A program made the translations under genes and the position numbers. A stretch of DNA of 64,000 nt from positions 1,413,501-1,477,500 of the forward strand of contig CP012809.1 of assembly GCA_001936135.1 (NCBI GenBank), read 5' to 3'. The notes beneath the pieces were generated by a model. That model searched no databases. It worked only from the letters and a program-made list of their open reading frames with translations, and was not told the DNA's origin. Position 1 is the stretch's first letter; each line of letters starts with the position of its first letter. This stretch comes from Saccharomycopsis fibuligera x Saccharomycopsis cf. fibuligera. Its lineage: Eukaryota > Ascomycota > Saccharomycetes > Ascoideales > Saccharomycopsidaceae. Shown here in pieces: positions 1 through 9,579 of this stretch.

Positions 1-432
1 ATTAATAGCAATGGCAATGATAGGGAAATGGTAGTTGATGGCGATCATATCGTTAGCGAGGCTCATGACGGCAACGGCGGCAACAAAAGCGATGAACACG
101 ATAACAATAATGACGATAATAATGAAAACTTACAACAGTGCCGCCAACAGCAGCCACAAAAACAAACCACAATTGTCAAAAGTCATGCACATAAACTATA
201 CCTATCAAGACCAGAAGATCCATCAAGTATGGTAGATGCCACCACGACCACCACTACTGGAAGTGGCAATGTTAATGTTAGCGCTAGTGCTAACATTACC
301 CCGATAACTAGTTATTCAAGCGCCGGCACGACGGCTAATAACGATAGTGTTGAAAGAGGAGAAAGAATAGAGACTCCTGAACCGCAGCGGAGAGTAAGAA
401 GTGGATCTCTCAGAAGGGTGTTTCAACGGTGA
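1..432 (+). CDS. C-terminal part of a low-complexity protein (partial)
   Basis: The frame is open from the first base and stops with TGA at 430-432, so this is the 3' end of a gene that begins before the window. The visible 143 residues are Asp/Asn-rich, then Gln-rich (QQCRQQQPQKQ), then Thr/Ser-rich, and finish with a basic, Ser/Arg tail (RRVRSGSLRRVFQR). RxRSGS is the kind of site basic kinases phosphorylate, but that is inference. I recognise no domain. The ATG at 28 is internal to the open frame and need not be the start. It is followed by a T-rich spacer with GGTTGGTT repeats. Confidence 0.6.
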   Translation: MNSNGNDREMVVDGDHIVSEAHDGNGGNKSDEHDNNNDDNNENLQQCRQQQPQKQTTIVKSHAHKLYLSRPEDPSSMVDATTTTTTGSGNVNVSASANITPITSYSSAGTTANNDSVERGERIETPEPQRRVRSGSLRRVFQR

Positions 433-445
433 TCAGCGTTTTAAT

Positions 446-752
446 TGATTTTTTGTTTGGTTGGTTATTTGGTTGGTTTGTTATTTGGTTGGTTGTTTGG
501 TTGGCTTGATGTTATTCTATGTAGTATGGTATGATCTAAAATAAGCGGTAATGATCACCAATGTATGCAAGCTTACAATTGTGCCTGCCAACAATGCTGG
601 CAACTCCCTATTTGCAAAAAAAAAAAAAAAAAATGCTTCCTTCTCTATGGAATATTCATTAGTATACTCAACTTTTTATACAGTTCTACTGTTGCTATTT
701 GTTTCTACCTTTCTTATGAAGTGAACTTATAGTATAGTATAGTATAGTATAG
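446..752. repeat. Simple repeats downstream of the first gene
   Basis: Bases about 446-505 are a degenerate run of GGTTGGTT/TTATTTGG units, and about 729-752 hold a perfect TATAG pentamer array. No coding frame of note lies between. This is the 3' flank of the partial gene. Confidence 0.7.
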
Positions 753-884
753 TCTCATTTGATATCAAGTTAAAATAATAGTTAGATTAGTTATCAACGT
801 AGCAAGTCCATTAACAATATTGTTGATATATGTTGAGCACATTTCCAATTGTTTTTGCTACTGCTTCTTTGTCTGTTTTATAAA

Positions 885-1078
885 AATCATCCTTATTCTA
901 AATGAATTGTTTCAACTACTGATGAAATGACATTTATTTTAAATAAATTAAATGGATTAATAAGATTAAAAGTTGAAAATTTTAAAAAAGGATGTGATTG
1001 TATAAACATTAAATTTCAAGAAGCTGATTATAATATATCTATATATGATCCTTATTTTTCAGGTTTAATTGACACTTA
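885..1078 (+). other. Mitochondrial-DNA insert (NUMT) with LAGLIDADG endonuclease frame
   Basis: From about 891 a frame reads PYSK-W-IVSTTDEM, in which the Trp is a TGA codon, as in yeast mitochondria. It continues through NKLNGLIRLKVENF and CDCINIKF to PYFSGLIDT, ending near 1076. The last motif is the first LAGLIDADG helix of group I intron homing endonucleases (usual form YFSGLIDTDGS). The homology stops abruptly after Asp-Thr, as expected at an insertion junction, and the base composition is very AT-rich. There is no nuclear-style start. I read it as a roughly 190-bp piece of a mitochondrial intron ORF, probably from cox1 or cob, pasted into the nucleus. Edges are approximate. Confidence 0.7.
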
Positions 1079-1079
1079 A

Positions 1080-1812
1080 CGATATCCATTACCACTATTA
1101 GTCTTTTTTTTTTAAAAAAAAATCTAACCCTTCTTCAGTAATGCGTAAGGTGTAATTGTGATATTTAGTTTATTTATATGACAATATGACAACAAAAATC
1201 TAATTAAAATTGATAACTACCCATTAACGAAAAAGTTCTATATATATAATTGTGTAAACACGATTCGTCTAAAGTCCTGCGGCCAGGTTGTTCTAAAAAT
1301 TGAGAAAACAGAATAACAAATAAAATGGGATGAAATGAAGTAACAATGTCAAATGAGAGCAAAAAGGGCTGAAGAATAAAATGAAAAGAAAAAAATCAAC
1401 AAAAAACGACCTCCGGGACGTTTTGCTATATTTAAAAAAAAAAAAAAAAAGAAAGGCTGAAGTTGATGTAGAAACACAAATATAAAATGCGAAATGCTCA
1501 AATCTAAAACTAACGGGGCCTTGATTATCCTTTTTTTAATTGAAGAATATTAGAAAAACAAACTTTTGAGAAGGCGTAACAAACAAACAAACTGAACAGA
1601 AAAATAGAAAAGGAGCAGAAAATAAAATAAAACATTTGGAAGTGTGGTTTGGTAGAAATAGTATTCGTTAATGGAGTGGTGTAGTGAGAGAGGAGAGGAA
1701 AAGTTGTAAAGGATACGAAAATCGTAGCTTTACAAAAGCAGAGGATAAGTAAGAAGAAGGATACAGTGGAAAGCTGAGAACAAAATGAAAAAGTTATGTT
1801 GGCCTACAAGAC
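1080..1812. other. Intergenic, no gene seen
   Basis: AT-rich spacer between the mitochondrial-like insert and the 3' end of the ferric reductase gene. It has short A/T homopolymers (for example near 1433-1450) and no convincing open frame or RNA gene. Confidence 0.6.
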
Positions 1813-4284
1813 TCACCAAACCTGGGATTCCTCAAAATAATCAACCCTACCATGATGTTGATCAAGATTAGCAGCAATTACTTTTCTCAATTGATCACAC
1901 ATTATTCCTGGACCACAACAAGAAATTGAAATTGATCCCAATTCCTCAGCAAAACTCGCCTTTATTATATTTTCTAAATTTGGTCTACCAAGCACCACTT
2001 TAAATGCATTCAATACTGAAACTTGATTTGTATTTTGTCCTTGGGCCCCCACCTGCTCATAAAGCGGATGCTGTTGCGAACGGTTACGAGTATGTGAATT
2101 ATTGCTATTATTTTGCTTTTGTGATGGAGGCGTGGCAAAAATATTGCCATGAGAGTTAAAATTCTCGAAAACTGAATCATCTTCAATAACTGATTGACTA
2201 ATTTCAATGGTAACATTACGTTCTTTTTCTGATTCGAAGCCAAATTCAGGAGCTAATCGCAGTCCTTTACCATGAAAATAACTAATGGTTTTCTCATCCT
2301 TATAATTTCCTTTGGGGCTGTTGCTGACTATATTGTTATTGGCATTAATCATGAACCCATTCTTGTTATATTCCAACACACTGAACCGATTTTCGAATCG
2401 ATGAGCTTGTAAATTTTTTTCTGTTTCTCTAGTCAAGAAAATAGTCACTTGTACGGTAGTGTCCCGTAACATCAGCAACTCAGTAGCAAACCAATTAATA
2501 CTAGCCAAATCTCTAGCAACCCAAATTAATTGAATATTTTTCAGGTATCCTTTTTCATCACCAACATCATTACCACCACCGCTTAGTTCACGGCTAAGCT
2601 TCAATGCATGATCAAATGGTCCAGGAATACCATTACCGCCCGCAAATAGCATTACGTTATCATATTTGGCATTTGGAGCACTTTCACCATAAGGTCCCTC
2701 AATAGTAACTCTAATGGAGCTAATGAGAAAATTATTTGCGTTAGCGGTTTTGCAAGCATGACGAAACAATGTATCAGTGACCCCAGATTTCCGCTTCACA
2801 TAAAGCACAACCAGCCCATCTTTTATGGTGGAATCACTAACTGTAAACGGATGAGATTGCCAAAATGTAGTGGGCAACATGAAATAAGCGAAGATAAATT
2901 GACCCGGCTTAGCATGCCAGCGTGCTTTACTTGGTCTTGGAATAACAATTTTCATTGTATCATTGCTAACAATCTTGATGGTGGCTCTTGGTAAACCAAA
3001 ATTAACAATTCGTGCTAGTCTAACGAACCTGTCAAAGGCCCAGAAGGCAATAGCAGCATAAACAAATTGCATCCAACCCAAATCGATACAATGGTACCAG
3101 CAAAGTGAGGTGAAAATGACAGCTAGGACAATGTGGCCATAAAGGAAAATCTCATAACAGTGGGATCTGAACCAATTATAAGCTTGAAGCATCAATAAGC
3201 CAGCAACAATGGTGCCAATGACGCCATATTGGATGAACGGAACTGAAAGAGAAACAGTATAAGATTTATCCCATTGCCACATTACTGTAAAGCAAAGACT
3301 ATGGATAGTGGCGTCGATGAACATTAGGCGACCAGTCCATTTATGGAATTGAATGTATGAAGAGTAAGGGAATCCGGTGATAAAAGACATGATATTGTTA
3401 CGGCCAGCAAAGAGATAAATCATTGGTAAGTGAGAAAACGCTAGCACACCGGTACGATGGGCAAGGAATTTAGCGGCTTGATGTTTATAATCAGAAAATA
3501 AGATGTTATTATGGTCAAATTCCCAATTGAAACACATTAGGACCACATGAATTACTATATAAAGTACAATTACTAATCCATCTGCTCTAGTAGGGATCAA
3601 TAAAGAAATGACTTTGACAACCTTGAGTCTTTGGTTATGAGTGGAGTTGAAAAGATTAGGTAAAAGAAAATGCTTTTGTAGCTTTTTAACCAAAGTGGTA
3701 TGAACTTCCATGATTATACCTGTCTTTCTGAAAAATCTGGCCATGGCTGAGATCAAAAGCACTGCAAACCAATAACTGATGATGATGTAGCCATTGATGT
3801 TAGACCAATGCCACGCCTTGCTAAGAACATGGTAAGCTTTATAATAGGCATTATAAACATCCTTGGTGATTTCTACTGGATCATAAACAATATTATCGGT
3901 GTGAAGATCATGTATGTTGAGGAGACTATAGCTTGTAGCGTTATTGTAAGCTTTGTAGAAATGGGTACGGTTGACATTTGGGCAGTTCAAAGAAAGAAAT
4001 AAGTCAACTGATTTGGCAAACACAATCTCACTGGAAGCATGTTGGTTAAGACATACCGTCACTGATCCAAGAGCTGGTTCATATTGACAGTAAACCGCCA
4101 GAGCTGGTTGTGGTTGAGATAGTTGTGGCTTTGTTATTGATGAGATGTTGGTACCGTAGGTGACCTTGGTGAATGGGAAAGTACAAGCTGCCACATGGAT
4201 ATACTCGGGCTTGTTAATGATCAGGTATCCATGTGTAAAGCTAAGAAAGCTGAGCAATAATGCCACCCAGTAAATGGGGCTCAT
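1813..4284 (-). CDS. FRE: Ferric/cupric reductase transmembrane component (FRE family)
   Basis: Plasma-membrane flavocytochrome that moves electrons from NADPH through FAD and two haems to extracellular Fe3+ or Cu2+, preparing metal for uptake. The start used is the ATG at 4284 (MSPIYWVALLLSFLSF), giving 823 residues and a secretory signal peptide; the frame is open five codons further but without ATG. The membrane core (about 175-440) holds His in FSHLPMIY, FHKWTGR, TIHSLCF and YGHIVL, as in bis-haem ferric reductases. HPFTVSDS (about residue 479) is the FAD motif. EGPYGE and FAGGNGIPG (about 545) and CCGPG near the end (about 789) form the NADPH domain. A Ser/Asn-rich insertion at about 690-740 lies in the NADPH half. 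Which FRE paralogue it is cannot be told; a role in iron or copper uptake is family knowledge. Confidence 0.93.
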   Translation of the reverse strand: MSPIYWVALLLSFLSFTHGYLIINKPEYIHVAACTFPFTKVTYGTNISSITKPQLSQPQPALAVYCQYEPALGSVTVCLNQHASSEIVFAKSVDLFLSLNCPNVNRTHFYKAYNNATSYSLLNIHDLHTDNIVYDPVEITKDVYNAYYKAYHVLSKAWHWSNINGYIIISYWFAVLLISAMARFFRKTGIIMEVHTTLVKKLQKHFLLPNLFNSTHNQRLKVVKVISLLIPTRADGLVIVLYIVIHVVLMCFNWEFDHNNILFSDYKHQAAKFLAHRTGVLAFSHLPMIYLFAGRNNIMSFITGFPYSSYIQFHKWTGRLMFIDATIHSLCFTVMWQWDKSYTVSLSVPFIQYGVIGTIVAGLLMLQAYNWFRSHCYEIFLYGHIVLAVIFTSLCWYHCIDLGWMQFVYAAIAFWAFDRFVRLARIVNFGLPRATIKIVSNDTMKIVIPRPSKARWHAKPGQFIFAYFMLPTTFWQSHPFTVSDSTIKDGLVVLYVKRKSGVTDTLFRHACKTANANNFLISSIRVTIEGPYGESAPNAKYDNVMLFAGGNGIPGPFDHALKLSRELSGGGNDVGDEKGYLKNIQLIWVARDLASINWFATELLMLRDTTVQVTIFLTRETEKNLQAHRFENRFSVLEYNKNGFMINANNNIVSNSPKGNYKDEKTISYFHGKGLRLAPEFGFESEKERNVTIEISQSVIEDDSVFENFNSHGNIFATPPSQKQNNSNNSHTRNRSQQHPLYEQVGAQGQNTNQVSVLNAFKVVLGRPNLENIIKASFAEELGSISISCCGPGIMCDQLRKVIAANLDQHHGRVDYFEESQVW

Positions 4285-5361
4285 TGGTGGGTTACTCAAA
4301 GAAATTAAGGATTATTGGGGCTGCTTGAAGAAGTTAGAGTGGATTTAAATAACCTATGTGTATGGGTTTGAGTGTATGTGTAAGAATCTATAGCTTAGTC
4401 TTATAATCAATAGAGGTATTTGGAAATTTTGATAGAAAAGCCACTAAACGGCTGACGCACTGATGGAAATATAGGGAATGGCAGCTAAAACAATTTAGCC
4501 AAGACGAAAGCACCAAAGCATTATAATGAACAGCCAACTTTGATGGGGCTTTGACCTGCTATATATATGGAAAGTGCAAATATTAGTATTCCATGGCAAA
4601 TACAATACAGCGGTTTGATTCAGATTGATTCAGATGCTTTGTGTGACTAGAATATTTGAGTGATGCGATAATTGCCCAAAACAAATTGTTGCAAATAATC
4701 ATCCAACATGAATAATCCACCAAAGTGTCAGCTAGTGCTACTATTTCGTGCCATTTGCGCCACAGAGAAAACTTGGATAACAGAAGCATAAACTTGACTC
4801 AAGTCTCTTGGAATGTGATCGGCGATGCATGAAGGAAACCTAGATGCCATTGTGTCAGAACAGTATGGCACCGACTGCTGACACTCATCGCCGATGAATT
4901 TATGAAGAGGTAAATGCAATTAATGACCGCAAAAATAGGATGCATAGGCCAAAAACATCAAGTTTACGGGCTGTCGAAGCAGAGAATGTGGGATGGCGGA
5001 AGCACCAACTGAGACATTATCCAATAATCTGGCCGCAAAGCTGCGTTATGTTATAGATCTCATGCCTTTAGGCTTATGCTAGTGGTTCTGTGAGTTTTAT
5101 TTATAAACGTCTCACTTCTTTCCGAATACATTAATACTTGTTTCTTATTTTATTACATTCTGTTGAACGTTTCTAATAATTGCCAACAACTTTTCAAGAC
5201 TTTCCACTTGAGACATTGTTTCTTCCGTGCAAAGACTATGTAGAAAGACGTTAACCCCAAAGAGGGGCAATAGCTGACCGAAACAATAGCTAACGACCAA
5301 AAAACATTTATGTGTCAGCTGTATCTTTTACTCTTATCGCCTATTTTCAGGGAGACGTTTT

Positions 5362-5406
<45 letters not shown>

Positions 5407-5484
5407 TGTTTGCAGTGTATAAATAGTATCGACTATTTTACTTGCTATATACAATATGCTATGGTAATAAAAAAAACTAAAAAA
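4285..5484. other. FRE upstream region and spacer
   Basis: Upstream side of the ferric reductase gene. A TATATATATGG stretch lies near 4560-4570, too far for an obvious core promoter. A run of about 39-40 A residues occupies 5364-5403. Small open frames here have no ATG-driven, coding-like composition. No gene seen. Confidence 0.55.
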
Positions 5485-5555
5485 TGCGTAGACCGGGAAT
5501 CGAACCCGGGGCCCAACGATGGCAACGTTGAATTTTACCACTAAACCATCCACGC
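5485..5555 (-). tRNA. tRNA-Gly (GCC)
   Basis: The minus strand folds as a 71-nt tRNA: acceptor GCGTGGA pairs with TCTACGC, discriminator A, T-loop GTTCGATTCC, anticodon arm CAACG-TTGCCAT-CGTTG giving anticodon GCC. No intron. LTR remnants begin about 120 bp upstream. Confidence 0.96.
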
Positions 5556-5677
5556 TTCACGTGATTTGTCACGTTAACATAATGATTGATCTATTAAACT
5601 ATATAAATCTTATGGTCGGGCATGAACCCGAATGGGGAAAATCTTCATAAGACACTACTGGTCGTGAAACCAGTAGC

Positions 5678-5874
5678 AGTGTGTTTGAATTATACCAAAT
5701 AACATCTTCCATACCGTTCATTAGGTATAATTTCCTTTTTGGGTAAACTGCCTTTTGCGGCCCAGAACATTTGGACGCATGCATCATTACTGTCAGAGTA
5801 TAGTGACTAGATCTACTACTCAAAAGAAATAACCTCAGGTATGGGTAGCGGATCTAGTCACTATGCTCCGACAC
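5678..5874. mobile_element. Rearranged LTR remnants (Ty1/copia-like), broken
   Basis: Fossil. Bases about 5680-5790 match the 5' part of the solo LTR at 6717-7122 in opposite orientation (shared stretches around the ATACCAAATAACATC and TGCCTTTTGCGGCC segments). Bases about 5792-5874 hold LTR 3' termini in both orientations, facing each other, so this is a joined remnant of at least two LTR ends. A short tail after 5874 resembles the sequence following the LTR at 48520. No coding capacity; old by divergence. Confidence 0.65.
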
Positions 5875-6185
5875 AGTGTGAGATTCTCACTCACTAAATT
5901 ACAGATTAGGCTAGATAAAATAAATGATAAGGAAAACAGGATAACAACTTTTTTTGTGCAATAAGAGTTAGAATTGTGACGGGACCGTCATAACATTTTG
6001 TACATGCAACTGTAAATTCAAGGACCAGTTGTAATTTTGGTTTCGTCGGTTCTTGCCAACTTGATGGAGGTAGAATAGGAAACGGTCTATTCTGAGCAAA
6101 AATACTGCAATCTAATCTTTTTTTTAAAAAAAGGACGATCATTTTGTACAAGTACTATTACACCTTGAAATTCTTATATCTTTTA
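5875..6185. other. Spacer after LTR remnant, possible internal element remnant
   Basis: The first 80 bases (to about 5950) resemble the sequence that follows the LTR at 48754, including a GATAA..ACAGGATAAC-like stretch, so they may be the start of the retroelement interior or a shared flank. The rest shows no recognised feature. Confidence 0.35.
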
Positions 6186-6283
6186 CCTTTAGGCAGCTAA
6201 ACAATGACCCCCAAAAACCAAAATGATAACCATCCTAGATCAGGACATTGTGTGTGAAAAAAAAAAAAAAAAAAAAAAAAAAA
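6186..6283 (+). mobile_element. Decayed LINE 3' tail with poly(A)
   Basis: CAGCTAAACAATGACCCCCA followed by ATAACCATCCTAGA resembles the 3' untranslated region of the LINE at 41934-47899 (CAGCAAAGCAATGACCCTCA ... ATCAGCCATCCCAGA). It ends in ATTGTGTGTG plus about 27 A, the same terminus as the LINE tails at 6587, 47913 and 48096. It looks like a truncated, internally shortened LINE copy lying about 150 bp downstream of tRNA-Cys. Confidence 0.55.
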
Positions 6284-6434
6284 CTTATGTTCTAAAACAA
6301 TAATCTCCGGCGAGAATATGGCGCAACTAATAGACAACCTTATCTAACTACCGTTCCCATAATTACGACAGTGTCTCCAGGCAATATTCAACACATATTG
6401 AATTTGCTGGCGTGTTGTGAATATGACAAAAAAA

Positions 6435-6506
6435 AGTCTGCACCCAGGTTCGAACTGGGGACCAACAGATTTGCAATCTGCTGCGCTACCACTGCGCCAC
6501 ACAGAC
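6435..6506 (-). tRNA. tRNA-Cys (GCA)
   Basis: 72-nt tRNA on the minus strand: acceptor GTCTGTG with TGCAGAC (two G-T pairs), discriminator U as usual for tRNA-Cys, T-loop GTTCGAACC, anticodon arm CAGAT-TGCAAATCTG giving GCA. No intron. A LINE tail starts 81 bp upstream of its 5' end. Confidence 0.96.
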
Positions 6507-6586
6507 GGGTTATAGTTTTTTTACAAACATTTTCGTTCATTGTGTTTATATTCCTTATCGGTCTGTGTTCGATATTGTTATAATTA

Positions 6587-6677
6587 ATATACTATATAGA
6601 TAAGTTTATAAGATTATATTTTCTATCGTTTATATAGAAATAATAAATCGATATTGTGTGTGAAAAAAAAAAAAAAA
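6587..6677 (+). mobile_element. 5'-truncated LINE tail with poly(A)
   Basis: This 90-bp segment is nearly identical to the ends of the two LINE tails at 47913-48095 and 48096-48274 (ATATACTATATAGATAAG, then AATAAATCGATATTGTGTG) and ends in 15 A. It is a short, 5'-truncated copy of the LINE 3' end, inserted 81 bp upstream of tRNA-Cys and pointing away from it. No clear target duplication seen. Confidence 0.75.
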
Positions 6678-6716
6678 TTCTCTTAATACTTATCCATAGC
6701 CTTGCCTTTATGAAAT

Positions 6717-7122
6717 TGTCAGAGTATAGTGACTAGATCTGCTACCCATACCTGAGGTTATCTCCTCTGAGTAGCACTGGTTAGATTAGTCTCTCTTCTA
6801 GTAGTGAAGGGTAGCCACTTACTGAGATCTTAGTTACGTAATGAAACTTAGCTGAGTAATGAAATTGGACTTATATTCCTTACTTTTATTATAAACTATA
6901 TCACTAAATAAAAACATTCTGTTTTTCAGACTATATATAATAATTTCATTCCTCACCCATAATGCTCAGGTGATGAAAATTTTCCTCCACATCTTTGATG
7001 TTGTTCTCCTTAGCAACTATGCGTGCGCCCAAATGTTCTCGGCCGCAAAAGGCAGTTTACCAAAAATAAAAGATAATACCAAATGAACGGTATGAAAGAT
7101 GTTATTTGGTATAAATCCAACA
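6717..7122 (-). mobile_element. Solo LTR (Ty1/copia-like) with 5-bp target duplication
   Basis: Fossil. On the minus strand the 406-bp unit starts TGTTGGAT and ends TCTGACA, with TGT...ACA ends typical of Ty1/copia LTRs. It is flanked by a perfect 5-bp direct repeat GAAAT (6712-6716 and 7123-7127). A related shorter LTR lies at 48520-48754 and rearranged pieces at 5678-5874. No internal coding region is attached, so it is a solo LTR left by recombination. The intact duplication suggests it is younger than its relatives. It lies about 210 bp upstream of tRNA-Cys, the usual neighbourhood for Ty elements. Confidence 0.85.
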
Positions 7123-7356
7123 GAAATTAGCGCTTGGTAAACCAATATAGGTCAGAAAAAAAAGTAGGCAACTACAACAAGATTTTCAGTTAAGTGTATA
7201 TAAAGTAAAATTTTTTTATGAAAATGACGACAAATAATTACTAATTCAAGCCAATGGAGAAAGTGAAGAATGGGTAAAATGATATTGAAACGAAAAAGAA
7301 AGAAAAAAAAAAAGAAACAAACAAAAAAAAACTAATAATTAGCTAGTATGACAAAT

Positions 7357-9579
7357 TTATTGAAAACCTTTACTTAACTTCTTATCACGCCCAGCTTTTC
7401 GATTATGATTAGCCACTTTACTTTTATTTTTTTCCTTTTTGCGGTGTTGTTTATTGGCGTTTAACGTGTTGTTGCTGCTATTTTTGTTGCCTCCACCATC
7501 ATTTCCATCGCCACTGGAAATATCATCAGTGTTTCCCTCATTACTGGCAGCTGCCCTGGCTCTGTTCAATTGTTTGCGCTCCATGTTATGCAAAGTTCGA
7601 TTAATGTTATACTTACTGAATCTATTGTTTCGATGCATATTCACCCTTTCTTTTCCTTTGCCTTCATCACTTTCTTCTTCACTGCTCACATCTGAATCAC
7701 TATCGTACCGTTTTTTTCTATAGGAAGTTCTAGGCAAAATTACTGAAGAGTTCAAGCCTCCTGCCCCAGCACCACTAAAAAATAATTTATCCTCCAAAAG
7801 TTTAACTCTTTGTGGTGATTTTTCCAACATTCTGAACCATCCTTCAATTTGTTCATGAGACCAAGCAGTTTCTTGAATAAGCTTTTTACGCTGTGCTGAT
7901 CTTCTGGTATTAGCACTACGATCACTGCATGACGGATCTTTCTTGAATGTTTCGAAAAGCAAAAGTTCATTTTGTTCTTGTTTTTGTTGTTCCTCTGAGG
8001 TAGCCAAAGAAGCAGAAGCATTTGGATCATCATCTTCAAATGCAGTATCACTATCTTTGAGGCCTCCTTTTTTGTTGTTGTTTCTCTTTGATGTGGCCCT
8101 AGCGGTATTTGCTTCTTGTTGCTCACTTTTGGAAATTTCTGAATCTAAATATGTATCATCTGGTTCATCTTCATCTGATTCATAAAGTAATTTCAATGCT
8201 CTTTGTAATGTTTTGTTACGTAATGCTTGAGCTGCATCACCATAAGATCGATCATCGTCTTGTTCAGCAGCATCATCTTGTAACAAGCCATTAGGTCTTA
8301 ATTTCTGTTTTTTGCCAAGCACCACATTATATGAACTTAAAGGCTTTTCTTTTTTGCTTGCTGGTTTTTTTTCTGGAGGAGCATTAATAGGAATGCTTTC
8401 AATAATACTTGGATCCTCAAGCAATACATTAGTGACTTCATTAGCATCATTGTTATGTTGCTGTAAAAGATAATTGCCTTGGTATAATGACAAATGAGGG
8501 AAAAGTTCGGTGATTTGATCAATTTTTTCTTTAACTTCAACCGAAACCTTTGGTTCTGATGGTTCTTTGGCCTTAAGCAAAAATTCCAATTTTTCAACTA
8601 TATCAGGTTTTTGCTGACTGAGAAGATCTGATTTGACTACTGCGAATAAGAGCGGATATTTTTGAACAAATGCTGGTTTTGTCTTCATGGCAAGTTGTGA
8701 AAGCAATTGATTATTGACCAATGTGTTGAGTTTATCAGTAGTACAACTCATTACTGTGATAACCATTAAAACTTTTGCGGTTTTGGAATGGATTGCTTGA
8801 CCACCAGCATAGTATCTTTCTAATATTTGAATCCATTTTGTCCCAATAAATTTGTCAACGAATTTGTTCAACTTTCTGTCATAATAGTTTTCTTTTGGCT
8901 TGTTGTTGTTGTTGTTATTGTTGTTATTGTTATTGTTGAGCTGCTTTTTGGTATTGAGTTTGTTGATTACCCCAACTAACAAGGCAAAATATTGTATTTC
9001 ATAATTATTAAATTGACCATTAGCAATCATATCCTCCAAATGATTAGTCAAATTATGAATCAAATTAACACTTGTTTTGTTTCTATTATTATCACTATTA
9101 CCTAAAATCAAATCTCTAACATCAGTAGCATTACCCTTGACATAAACTCTAACAAAATGCCATAATGTAGCTCCAGTAATATTAAAATCCATCAATCCAT
9201 GAGCTTGTACTAACTTGAACACCAAAGCTCTTAGTGTGGTATTATTTTCATTGATTTGAGGATTCACCGAACCTAGAGTGAGTACTTGATTTTGTTCCAA
9301 TGAAGTCTCACTCAAATATTTATGTAACCAAGCTTGAAATTGATCCACTGTTGCATCAGTTAAACGTAAATGTAAATCGTTACTATCAAAAGAAAGCAAA
9401 TAATGAAGTAAATCAATGTATGATTCAAGTAAATGTACCCAAATCACTGGATCCTTGTCGTATAATGAAGAACGTAGCTTGAATGGTGGGTAAAGTACAA
9501 TGGGGATTTCTTGTCGGTCTTTAGCCTCGATCTCAAGGACCTTGGTGTTGTAATTGTACCTATGAGTATTAAGGGACAT
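7357..9579 (-). CDS. CUE3: CUE-domain ribosome quality-control factor Cue3/Rqt3 (ASCC2 family)
   Basis: 740-residue protein starting at the ATG at 9579. In yeast Cue3 (Rqt3) is a subunit of the ribosome-quality-control trigger complex with Slh1 and Rqt4, which splits ubiquitin-marked collided ribosomes in the cytosol; human ASCC2 is the counterpart. The ubiquitin-binding CUE domain is visible at about residues 355-395 (ITELFPHLSLYQGNYLLQQ followed by VTNVLLED). The long N-terminal region matches the ASCC2-like helical part in position and size. The C-terminal third is Asp/Glu/Ser- and Lys/Arg/Asn-rich and ends in a basic GRDKKLSKGFQ tail. An Asn run lies near residue 215. Length is somewhat above the S. 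cerevisiae protein because of low-complexity inserts. Confidence 0.85.
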   Translation of the reverse strand: MSLNTHRYNYNTKVLEIEAKDRQEIPIVLYPPFKLRSSLYDKDPVIWVHLLESYIDLLHYLLSFDSNDLHLRLTDATVDQFQAWLHKYLSETSLEQNQVLTLGSVNPQINENNTTLRALVFKLVQAHGLMDFNITGATLWHFVRVYVKGNATDVRDLILGNSDNNRNKTSVNLIHNLTNHLEDMIANGQFNNYEIQYFALLVGVINKLNTKKQLNNNNNNNNNNNNKPKENYYDRKLNKFVDKFIGTKWIQILERYYAGGQAIHSKTAKVLMVITVMSCTTDKLNTLVNNQLLSQLAMKTKPAFVQKYPLLFAVVKSDLLSQQKPDIVEKLEFLLKAKEPSEPKVSVEVKEKIDQITELFPHLSLYQGNYLLQQHNNDANEVTNVLLEDPSIIESIPINAPPEKKPASKKEKPLSSYNVVLGKKQKLRPNGLLQDDAAEQDDDRSYGDAAQALRNKTLQRALKLLYESDEDEPDDTYLDSEISKSEQQEANTARATSKRNNNKKGGLKDSDTAFEDDDPNASASLATSEEQQKQEQNELLLFETFKKDPSCSDRSANTRRSAQRKKLIQETAWSHEQIEGWFRMLEKSPQRVKLLEDKLFFSGAGAGGLNSSVILPRTSYRKKRYDSDSDVSSEEESDEGKGKERVNMHRNNRFSKYNINRTLHNMERKQLNRARAAASNEGNTDDISSGDGNDGGGNKNSSNNTLNANKQHRKKEKNKSKVANHNRKAGRDKKLSKGFQ

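Noticed and set aside
5364-5403. A run of about 40 A as a possible LINE poly(A) tail
   Set aside because: The sequence before it lacks the LINE terminus (ATTGTGTGTG) seen at the other tails; long homopolymers are common across this window.
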